A stretch of 64,000 bases of DNA, from NCBI GenBank assembly GCA_964019165.1, contig OZ025275.1:992001-1056000 (forward strand), written 5' to 3'. This stretch comes from Mastigias papua. Taxonomy: Eukaryota; Cnidaria; Scyphozoa; Rhizostomeae; Mastigiidae. This document shows positions 24,801-35,517 of the stretch, in pieces; position 1 is the stretch's first letter, and the number at the start of each line of letters is the position of its first letter. Made by a program: the position numbers and the translations under genes. Under the pieces are notes generated by a model. The model had not been told where the DNA came from, searched no databases, and saw only the letters and a program-made list of their open reading frames with translations.

Positions 24801-25886
24801 TATAGAATGAAATATGTAAGCGCGTTGAGCTCTGCGTACTCCAACAGGTACCAGCAATTTTAGTCACCTCTTCAAAACAAAAAGCAACATATTCACTAAG
24901 CAATTCAATGACCTGCTACTTGATGAATGCACTACCTGCATACTGCGTAAGGCATTGTTTGAATGCTTACTTTTGTATTCAAATCTGTAAATGGTATTAA
25001 GTATATGGACGTGGAGGGGGTGTATTTAAGACCATACGAAAGGACAAGACAAGATTGCAAACAGGCAAACGGGTTGGAGATGTGTACATTCAATGGGTAA
25101 ATGATTGCAAATGCTTGTTCTTATTCCGAAATATCATGTATGCACAAGTCGCTTGGAGTTTTACTAAACGAGAAATCATTAGCATAAGTTTAAGTTCACC
25201 ACGGGTCTATTTGAACTCTGTCTAAGATGCAAGACTGAGTGTTTTCAGTAAAGAGGCCGATTTCATTCTCGGCATGAGATACACTCTGTCAGATATTCAC
25301 TCCTAGGTACACCCACCGCAGAATGACTTGAGGCCTAGATCATTTTCGCATGTTCTCATTTTCACTTGCTACTGCATTGTCAAACATACAAAGAGCATAT
25401 TTTTTAAAACTTAAATGACTCTGTGTCGAAACATTTGCAAATAATTATAAGAGTTTTGGGCTTTGTGACTAGACATTGAGAATATGATGATCCTTTTGAT
25501 AAAAGAACTTGAAAAACCAAGGATTTATTGTTTTTCTCAAAAACGTAGGTATGTCCACAGCTATTTTACAGCAGCTGTATACACGCCTTCCCATGATGCA
25601 ATAATGTCATTAACGGAACTCAAGAACTTGAAACTTTAATCGCGGACAACAAACCAAAAATAAGATTGCTTGACGCCGAATATTGGAAATGATGCTACAT
25701 GCATGACATTTGCGATTTTGCTAAATCATGGTTTTTCACGTTAAACAACGGCAGCGTACTTTCCATCTCAAGTGGCATGTTTTCACTGCATGCTGATGAC
25801 GTTCAAAGAAATCTATGCACTCGAAAGTTCTTATGTAGTGTATGAACATTTTTGTAGTATAAAGGTTGTGATGGTAAAAATTCAAT
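21851..25886. other. Intergenic between genes A and B, no gene recognised
   Basis: I see no conserved protein, RNA gene or large repeat. Short open frames (such as 22507-22692 and 23737-23943 on the minus strand) show no family resemblance. The unseen first exon of gene A should lie in the proximal part. A poly(C) tract is at 24746-24759. Confidence 0.5.
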
Positions 25887-28800
25887 TTATGAAACGTAAT
25901 AAACTGACCAGAAAACGATGAAAGTGGAAAAGACCGCAAACACATGACCAGCCACTGCTGCCGACCCGCTATCTTTATCTGAAAGGAAATAAAACACATT
26001 TCAGAAACTAAAACTTTCCTACGCGAAAACTTACTTTCTAGACTTTTCCTCTTAGTATTCACAAAGATTTCCTCGGAACACTTATCATACAGAATGAAGA
26101 GCGTAAAACTACAAAAAAACTCAGTAAGGAGGAAATCGGATGAAATAACAAATAAGGAAACGAAGATCTCCAATGAAAGTTGAAAGAGCAAAATCATTCG
26201 TATGACGAAACATTAGCAGAACTTTGTGATTATTTTAGGATAATCGAACAGTTTTGTACCAGGCTAATATGCTGATGAATTCTTTATTTATTTACTATAT
26301 TTTTATTTAGTATACTGCAAATTGTTAGCTTTTATTAGGCATAGGATTGTTTTATAGCCAACTTTAAATGAAGTGTGCATTATATTACATAATTTTATAT
26401 TATAGTACTATATTACAATATATTATAATCCCCTTGCAAATCAGAATGTGTTCCAATATAACTACCTTCAAAAAAAGGTTGAAGGAATTCTTGCAAAATT
26501 AGTACCCTTCTCTAAGCACGATCCCTAGGAAGATCAGCAAGTCTGTGTTATCCGAAAATAGACTTAATTGTATGTATTTTAATTTTCATGCATTGTTTTA
26601 GATTTATTTTCAGCTGATAGGTTTTCGCGTAAAATCAAGATTTAATACTTTTTTTTAATAATAATACTATACTTTATTATATTATATTATATTATATTAT
26701 ATTATATTATATTATATTATATTATATTATATTATATCATATTTTATTATATTATATTTTATTATATTATATCATAAGATATTATATTTCATCTACAATA
26801 CAACTAGAATGCAAGTCGACATGAAGAGAAATTAAGTTTTTAGATCTGTTCAACTTGAAGCATTGAGCATCAGAGCACCTGAATTTCTTTATAGATGCTA
26901 AGTCCGCTTAAATGATTAATTAAGGATATGGAAAGTGCTGCATGAATCATGAAACGGGAAAAATATCATAGAACGTTGCGGCATGACCTACCGCATTCTT
27001 TGCTTTTGCAAGCGTCCTCGCATGACTTTGTTTGAGGCCGATTTTGCGGACTTCCTGCGACGCAAACCGTGTTATTATACGTCACATTGGCTGACTTTTT
27101 CAGTCCGGTCCATGCACCGGCATTACCCATACAGCATGTCTGTGTGGCACATACTGCAGTTCCTGTACTGTTTGTGCATGGTACTGCTGCAAGAAAAATT
27201 GAACTTAAAACTCCGCAATATAGAAATTGCTATACGAATGGTAGGATGTTGTGATGCATATATGTCATATGTTAGCATAAATTAACACAAAATTAGTGAA
27301 CAACATACGTGCTAGATCAGAAGTTCCCAAACTTCTCAAATTATTTTACTTGGCAGTCCCTACAACATAATTGCTCGAATCACGGGTCCCCTTAGAGGCA
27401 TAGACATATGTTTTATCGAGTGTTTTATGCTAAATGTACTTTCACGGAAAAGAAACATCAACAGTGCTATAGTTTAATACAACAAAGAATCGAACAAGCG
27501 ACGGTATCCTCTCGAAGTCCCTTTGAGACCTCTCATGGCCCCCCAAACAGCTGCGAACCCCAGTTTGGGAACCACCGTGCTAGATAGCTTGGTAGATTAG
27601 AGCCACAAAAACAAACAAACGAAACAAATGAGAGCCTCCGAGTTACGAATGCAAAAACGCCAACCTTAAATAAATAAATTATTATTACTACTATTCTTTT
27701 ATAATATAGTTAAATCTATATTTTCATTTCTTCACCGTGTAATTTGGACTCATGCATAGCTTTTTGAATCATAAACTTATCTGTACATAGAGCCGATGAA
27801 ACAAGAGATTTCTTCTTAGTAATTAACACAGTGAGTCAGAAGATGAAGATTTTCCTCCCAAGAGAGAAACTTATAGCTATGCCACGTGATAACAACAAAA
27901 ATTGCACCTTATTCGGCAAAGCCCTAGACGACGATGGTGACATGCAAGTTTTTGACCAAGTTTTAATACAGGTGATAAAAGGAGTTGCCGCTATATCAAT
28001 CACAACACAAGAGATCTAAAAAACACGCCAATCGTGCAACTAACTGAACTTACTTCTGGGGGGGGGGGGGGGTTCTCCAAAATCTATGAGCACAACAGCA
28101 GTATGAAACAGCACTGTGAGCGAACTACCGTACATTGTTATTTCAAAGTAATCATTCCATTTCCTTTGTTATTTATGAGAATGTCCAATAACATCATACA
28201 TTGACACCAATGTATTAATATAATTGATTTTAGTCATTAGTAAACAAAACTGTACTATCATAATAACAAAACCCACTCGTGAGAAAGCAAACCACAGATA
28301 TTTTTGTACGACATGACGTAACCCAGCATAATATATTTAAAAACCAATAATTATCCCAAATTGCAAGGACTAATTGGATACGTCAAATATCAAGAATTCA
28401 AAATGGTACTTGATAGAATATGCAACAATTAGAGGCGAGACTTACAAGTAGAAATAAGAAGTTTTTGCCTTCCTTACCTGGGGTAGAAGATGAAGGAGAG
28501 ATATGTGATGATGACACCTGGACAGAAAAGGAAGATGATGTACTTGTCTGCTGTGTTGAGCCTGTTGGTGATGTCAACGTTATGGTCGGATTTGTCGATG
28601 TCGATACTGTGTTACTACTGCCGGACGACTGAGTTGTCGTTGCTGATGACGTGGCAACTGATGATTGTGTTGGTGTAATAGATCCGCTTGATACAGATGT
28701 TGAGGAAGGGGTTACTGACGATGCGGAGGCGCCAACTGATGTCGGCGATGTGGAAGCGCCGACTGACGATGACGATACGGAGGCGCCGACAGATGCTGAA

Positions 28801-29063
28801 GATGTGGAAGCGCCGACTGACGATGACGATACGGAGGCGCCGACAGATGCTGAAGATGTGGAAGCGCCGACTGACGCTGACGATGTGGAAGCGGGGGTAG
28901 TGGATACCGTTGAAGATTGTGATATTGAAACAGAGGAGCTCGAGGTACTCGCAACAGATGAACTTGCCACTGATGAGGAGATGGCCAATGAAGAACTGTT
29001 TCCGCTAACTAGACTAACGCATAGAACTGCGACCAACAAAAAGATGCTCATTTCAAATGTTTT
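25887..29063 (-). CDS. Gene B: secreted Ser-rich mucin-like, 8-cysteine module, probable GPI anchor
   Basis: Exon 29063-28478 follows CTCACAG in phase 0. ATG at 29051 could start translation or be internal. It encodes a signal peptide (MSIFLLVAVLCVSLVSG) and about 170 residues of Ser/Thr/Ala/Val/Gly with tandem SSASVGASxSS units. A phase-1 intron leads to exon 27186-26992 (195 nt, 65 codons) with the module C-x8-C-x4-CC-x22-C-x13-C-x3-C-x4-C, including CCMGNAGAWTG and N-glycosylation sites NST, NVT and NNT. After another phase-1 intron, exon 25978-25887 gives a small-residue patch (DSGSAAVAG) and a hydrophobic tail (FAVFSTFIVFW) ending in TAA, typical of a GPI-attachment signal. The expected product is an extracellular, heavily glycosylated, membrane-tethered protein of about 285 residues. 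Introns hold a hAT MITE and a LINE tail. Family not recognised. Confidence 0.75.
26425..26670 (+). mobile_element. LINE 3'-end remnant
   Basis: Translates to a segment like NVFQYNYLQKKVEGILAKL, resembling the C-terminus of LINE reverse transcriptases, then a short non-coding tail ending in TTTTTTTAATAATAATAC. An (ATTAT)n tract follows directly. It lies in the last intron of gene B. Confidence 0.55.
26671..26790 (+). repeat. (ATTAT)n pentanucleotide microsatellite
   Basis: A run of ATTAT units with a few substitutions, adjoining the LINE tail. Confidence 0.95.
27310..27585. mobile_element. Non-autonomous hAT transposon (MITE) with 8-bp target-site duplication
   Basis: The 260-bp element at 27318-27577 starts CAGAAGTTCCCAAACTT and ends AGTTTGGGAACCACCG, inverted repeats of the common hAT type (CAG-x-GGTTCCCAAACT). 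It is flanked on both sides by the identical 8-mer TGCTAGAT (27310-27317 and 27578-27585), the target-site length of hAT transposases. No transposase is encoded. It lies in the gene B intron between the mucin-like exon and the cysteine module. Confidence 0.93.
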
Positions 29064-30049
29064 CTGTGAGAAAATCAAACACAGTCATGTATGAAAAAGT
29101 GGTAAATGAAGCATTGGTGGATCTCTAGATACAGATTCAAGGCGCTAAGAGTGTTGTCAGTGGTGCAACACACAGTGTGCACCTTCAAGTACAAAAATAC
29201 GGGCTCCTTTAAGTACAAAACTAAGGGCCCTAAAAGATTGGGCCTCAAAGGGATCCCAACGAAACATTCTGAAAAGCGGGATTTTTAATGAAAGGGTTTT
29301 TTGCAATCGTTTCAAAGTTTCGTTTAAATGAGCGCCAGATTGAAATTTGATCTTTGAGCACACAAAAAGTAATGATGTAAAATTATGTTATGGACATCTA
29401 TATCCATTTTAAAATCTTGTACTTAGCTTACGAAGATATTGCAGATAATTAAAAGTGAGTATAGGGGCCCCCAACCATGACATTCTCTAAGGGTCTAACA
29501 CTGCTCAGTCATGTCACCGGCTTTTGTGGGCCCTAGATGAAGTTACTTTGAAATTTCAAAGTTTTTGAAATCACTAGAGAATTTCACATTAGATTCAAAG
29601 CACTAAAATATTCGTTTAGATGTATAAATCAACAAATATACATGTGAACATATATATATGGTTGATAGCTGGTAACTACCCGGCATCACTCGTATCTTTA
29701 AAGGAGGGGATCTCGATCACCAATCAAATTATCTTGTATTATACAAAAATTAATGTACTTTAAAAGTTACAAAATAAAGTGGCCATAGCAGTGATAACTA
29801 GCTGCTTTGATTCATCTGGAGCACCTTTGCTTCAAATGCAAGGCTGGCCACTCGCACGAGCTTTAATAGATCGAGATACATGAAGAAATAAAACTACTGA
29901 CTTCCAAACAGGATAAGAGCTTCAACAATTTTAGGATTGCTGCTATCAATGTTCATCCTTTATAAAGAAATGTACTTCAAAAGAAAACGAAAACTTAAGT
30001 TACAATCACACGTCTAAAAATATAGTTATATATGAAATGCTATAATTTT
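29064..30049. other. Upstream of gene B, no gene recognised
   Basis: A degenerate duplication of GGGCTCCTTTAAGTAC-like blocks occurs at 29150-29290. Otherwise AT-rich sequence without recognisable coding exons. If gene B has a non-coding or start-codon first exon, it should lie here. Confidence 0.5.
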
Positions 30050-30600
30050 ATGCGTCATAATTGTTTATAATGTTCCTAATAGCAAATAAATTGTCAGACA
30101 TCCTTGCAGCAAGTGGTAGTTCATTAAAAATCTTTGCACCCATATTGCAGAAGCCTTTTCTTGAGTATTCAGTTCTTAATCGTGGAAGGCATACTCTATA
30201 TCTGTTGTTCTTTGTGCTTTTGCAATGTTATTGATACATAAAGTATTGGCTTACAACATGGTAGACATTGTTCTGTAGGACATTTTGTACTAACACGTAG
30301 GCCATTCTTTTGATGGCACTTATTGGTGATATAATGTCACATGTTATATCTCTAAGTTCTTTATCTCCTCAGAGTGATTTGTGCTAACGAGATTTAAGAA
30401 GTTCTAAAATAGGCCTCATAGTGCGCCTGTAGAAAACAAGCAATGGCCATATATCCTTCGCATACTGTGGAGCTAGTAAATAGAACAGACTTGCATTACG
30501 TACCAAACTGACCCCATCAGTTAATGCCTGTAGTTCCAAACTTATAAAAAACTCGTAAAAAGCAATGCCCACTAAAATTTGGTACTTATATCTCTTCTTA
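30050..30600 (-). mobile_element. LINE reverse-transcriptase C-terminal remnant
   Basis: On the minus strand the lower part translates to segments such as GFCNMGAKIFNELPLAARM and NLFAIRNIINNY, the usual end of cnidarian-type LINE open frames ('GAKxWNxLPxxxR'). Upstream segments in other frames (SLVRNASLFYLLAPQYAKD) continue it. Stops and frameshifts show it is dead. Confidence 0.7.
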
Positions 30601-33600
30601 ATTTGTCTATTCTTTTGTATTTTGTACTTTAAATTTGATATAGCATTTTAAATACCTATAACGAAAATTTGTAAGAAGGGCCAACTGGGAAACCGCGTAA
30701 CCACATGAAGATCTCAAAGCGCTCTAAAAACCTCGTAACTTCTTTCCTGGAACCCACACAATGACTAATCTACTGCTGTTAAACAAAATTCTGTTCACAT
30801 GACATTTTCACACCGCTTCGAAAAGCCCACTTGAATTAAGAGCGGTTTTGGTTTCAGTTCGCTATATCGACGCCCAACTGAATTCACCGTGACGTGATTT
30901 CTAAAGCTCTAGAACATTTCTCAAATGAAGGGGCTCTTACCCACGTATTACAAATAGCCTGCCTTGAAAAACTTCATCTTGCAAACTGTGGCTAAATTTT
31001 GTAGCATCTAACTTGAAATTCTCTTTACGTCTTATGAATTAGCTTGAACCTTGTTACTGGTCCGCACTTATATTTATAAAGCAGCTAAGGATTCGTACAA
31101 ACAAGTTCTCTGATTATTCTTATCGTACACTTTTCCCGGACTGATACGATGAATACATATACATGTTCCCCTGATTTACTCTAAAATGTTATATTATTTC
31201 CTGACTAAGAATCAAATAGATTTAATTTCCAAATGGCAAAAAGTAATAATACTAATGTAAGAATTAATACTTCATTCAGAAATCAAGCAGGAAATTTCGG
31301 AGAACTGCGATGCTCTTTTAAACTAAAAACACATGACCATTGCCGTGTTAACAAGCGGAGAATCTTATAGAGATGGCAACATGAGTTTATACTTGGAGGG
31401 CTGATGAGTTTGTATAGTGATGTAGGCGGGCCAACCATGATTGGGTTCATGAAGTGAAAATCCCTGTGATCAAAGTCGCTATATTAATTACTATGACCAA
31501 TAGTCGGTCATTCGGTTAAACGGTATATTGATTCCGTATTACAACTTGGACTAGGCAAACCTGAAAGCTCGCAAGATTTCTCTACCCTCTGGTTGATCTT
31601 AATTTTCATTAGTGGGGGACTTGACACCAAGGGACGTAGTAACTGGGCACGTGGGTTTAACTATCTGGCTTTCGTGTAGTGCAAGAAAATCAAATAGACA
31701 TTGATTGAAAGTAACGAGACGAAGGAACAAAAACCAATTTGACACAAAAACACTCTACGGATCATACTGACGCCAATTTTCACACACGGTCATTTGCTAG
31801 TGGGAAAAACTAATGGGGAAATACAAGGAATTTTACCACTAGAGTGTATGTTAAAAGAGTCACTGCTATCCAGGTCTACGAACATGCAAGTACAGGTGTA
31901 AAAAGAGAGCACTGTATTGAGAAAGAGAGCTAAAAATTTTTCTACACCCCATCCAACAAATCGCCTTCAATCTGCCCTTGCGTACAGCAACAAAGTATCA
32001 GAAATATGAATGATGGTATCGTCCCTCCTTCATGTATTTTAGAAACTCTGATCTGAGAGATTGCCTTGTATCGAGGTGTCAATCCACGCATTTTTATAAG
32101 AACCTAAATATTTGAGTCGATTTAGTTTTGAAACTCTCTAAATAAAGTGTTCAGTAGTGTTACATTTTCTTACAAGTTCTTCAAACGAGCAATTAAAGCT
32201 ATTTGTGGCCTGTCGTGGTTTAGTGTCATTATTGAGAAAGCTAATCAACATTTGTCCGAAAATTTGTTAGTCCGAAAACATTTCGGTAAAGTGTATTATC
32301 CGAACACTCACCCGATGAATATGTTTGCATTTTAATGTAGAAATGAGTTTAATATCGTCTTATGTAATTGTCAATGGCCGTGATAAGCTGCCAGTGAACG
32401 TTGTCCAACTATAGAAACAATGACGCTGCAATCTTATGCGTTTCAAATCATACCATCTTCTACATATAGCTGTCTTCCAAAAGGCCCCTGACAATATACG
32501 AGTTCTAGCGTTTCCTTGGAAGTCGATTCGTTGTACGTCAGTTGTGTCCTCTTCCAGAAACATTACCTGTTGCTTGAGTACAAAGCAGAAGCACATAGCT
32601 CTGGCCCGTAGCTTTTGTAGCTCTATATGGGGAGGAGGGGGGGGGGGCAGTCAATATGTGCACAACGATCATCGATCAGCCGGACGGCCGATAGCTCCTA
32701 GCGGGGGCTCAAAATGCTCTATTTCCACGCAAGTCACCGAGCCACTGTCCGGAACTCATGGATGCCTTTGTGCCCTCAGGCCACCCCTTGGCTACGGGCC
32801 AGCATTTGTAATGAAAAGATGACTGACTTGCGCAACTTGGTTAAGTAAACAAGTAAATAAGAAATCTCCTTGACATCAAAACAAGAAGGTTGCCAAACAT
32901 ATGACAAACAAATCAAGCCTGCTAAATGTATAGTTTGAAAGTACTGTTATCTTCTGTAAACTTCAGACAGAAAAATGCCAAACACCATAAAAATTAATCC
33001 ACCTAAGTTCTCAGCCGTAAATGGGGCAACCGAAAAACAACAGGGTATTGAAGCATCACGATATGTTTTAGAAAATGACAAAATAGCTACTTCTAATAGA
33101 AGTTCTATCTGATCAGAAGTGTTGGAAGTACATTCAAGTCGTCTGTAGACTAGTACTTCCGTCTATAATTATGAGATGATTCACTGCTATACAAGTCGTT
33201 TATTTATTGACTTCTCGTGAAAATTCCGTTCTCTCCCTTCGTCTTACCATCCTCTAATAGGCTTAGGTCTCAAAAGCACAAAACTTTCAGCATTCCGTTT
33301 TGTGTACAGTTAAATATCGCGACAAAGCATGTTGTGCGTAATCATTGTCAGACAACAAAAATTCATGCTGTTTCTCAGTTGACTGTCCTTTCTAAAACAT
33401 GGCGGCTCACGACTCTTCCTGTCCAAGCCTGCCACAATAGGCCTTCAAGATTGGCAACATCTACTTCCCTGGATGGGTAATGAGTCTCAGTTCCTACCAA
33501 ACTACGGAACATATCATGGTTAACCGCGCAGATTTCAAACTAAGGTCATATGGGAGATTGATCTTTGTTGTATACATCTAAAGCACTAGTTATAGCCCCT

Positions 33601-35264
33601 CCCTACCTTCACAATATAAATCGTTAGAAATAAACAGGCAATACTTGCTCCCTTATAATGGACAATTACAAGATAATACACTACCACTCACCATTTTGAC
33701 CAGATTTCTCGTTTACGTTTCACGATGGTTTTCGTCCGTTGCTTCGTCACTATCGCTTTCGCAAAATAGCTTCATTCAGTTTATAGGAGCTTCACTGATA
33801 GGTCAATTTGGGACAAGTTTATGTAAGTTTATGTTGTTTCCACGGTTACAGTCAATAGTTAAAGCTGTCAAGGTTTTGTTGTCCTTCGAAGCGGGTGGCG
33901 GCTCGTGCAATACAAACAGCGGCGAAAGTGTCACAACATGACGGGTCCGTGTATAAAACCATCAAACTGCTCATAGATACTACTAAATCTTTCAGACTCG
34001 AGTAGTAACACAGGTCGCATATTGAGGCCGCATAGATAGCAAGCCATTCTGAAAAATGATAAAGACATTGCCTCATTGCAGTGCATAAAACCCATAGCCA
34101 CTACGTGTTTTTCGCTTCTGATCTGCATGTAACATTATCTCCCTTTTTTGTTTGCTTTGTTGTTACCATTGTTTATGACTAACAAGGTGGAAAATAATAT
34201 TCATCTGAACTCAATGCAAGTGTTAACATATTTATGTTATAAATGAGTTTTTGCATAAAAAATTGATTAATTCATGAACACCTGCTTCGAGACCCATTCA
34301 CTATGGGTTGTTTCACTCGACTGCACGACTCCTACCAGAATCACTTAGGAACGTTCAAAATAACATTGACATTGGGATTTCGGAGTACCTTAGTAAGCAT
34401 TATGCAATACAAATGCCATAAGCCATCTTTATTGTTAAGAAAATTGCGGCCCAACGGCTCTAGTTTCGTGCATTCATTGCTTAACTTCTCTCCAAGTAGA
34501 CTCAGATGAAAGCTATGAAGCAAAACTGTGACTACAAAAATACACCAAAATTGCTTGGAATTTAGCCATCTGTGACATGCTTTTACGAGTGACCTGTTGT
34601 TAAGAGTATGGATCGTTAACTTTTCGGTTGAACGAAGAGAATTGTATCGAAGCCACAACAACCGACTTTTTTTTAAAGATTTCACTGTTCGAACAATAAA
34701 GGAAAACCACGATACCTTCATAAAAGACTATTAAGACATGGGTCAGCAACCACTTTGCCAGTTTAAGTACAAAGCCTATGAAAAGTGAGTGCTAGGCAAG
34801 ATATTCCCAGTTCACAACAGATGAGAACAAAGTTGATGTGAATAGTAAAAAGTAGGAAAGTTATATAACATAAAAAGCATTTCTGCCCTCCTCTTCAAAT
34901 GTTTTGTTTCAACTAAAATAATCCAGTTCTGATTTTGATGTCCTCGTAAAACTTCTCTTTACTCCTTTGATTTAGCTTCTCTTAACTCTTCCTTATTCTT
35001 GCCGAGCCATGATCCTACGAGACCAGATATGCATGCTAAAAGTCGTAGAATAAAGTTAACATATGACTAAGAAGCATAACCTCAAACATATATATATATA
35101 TATATATAGCATTCAAGAAAGAAACTTCGACTTCTTAAAACGTTTTGACTTGCGTCTTCATCAGTTATTTATACATATTATTGAACTTCCCGTTCCAATA
35201 TTAAAAAGCAGATCGCACATTGTCTGTGTGACTGCACTATTAGAAGAAAACATGAAACGATTTA
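30601..35264. other. Intergenic between genes B and C, no gene recognised
   Basis: No conserved protein seen on either strand. Features noted: poly(G) at 32636-32647, a fragment with GGCCACCCCTTGGCTACGGG near 32780 (shared style with 15750), and a short (TA)n at 35083-35108. Open frames up to 126 codons (34341-34721, minus strand) have no recognisable features. Confidence 0.5.
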
Positions 35265-35472
35265 CTACGAAATAAATACCAACCAACAAACAGCCAGCGA
35301 CAGTAAGACGGTTCCTGTCTGGATTGCCAAACCTGCTGCTGCTCCAACTTGAAAATGCAAAATATTATTTTTTAAGTGTTGTTATAATTTATTTCGCAGC
35401 TTCTAATATAATATTTTACTACTCAATTCACTATAAAGAGGAGAGTGGTATTGCTTTCCATTTAATCAGTCC

Positions 35473-35517
<45 letters not shown>

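Noticed and set aside
28651..29094. Plus-strand open frame of acidic DDVEAPTDAED repeats
   Set aside because: It is the complement of the Ser-rich exon of gene B, which has a signal peptide, matching splice phases and paralogues. The plus-strand frame has none of these.
34341..34721. 126-codon minus-strand frame as a gene
   Set aside because: No recognisable domain, no splice partners and no start context that stands out; likely chance.
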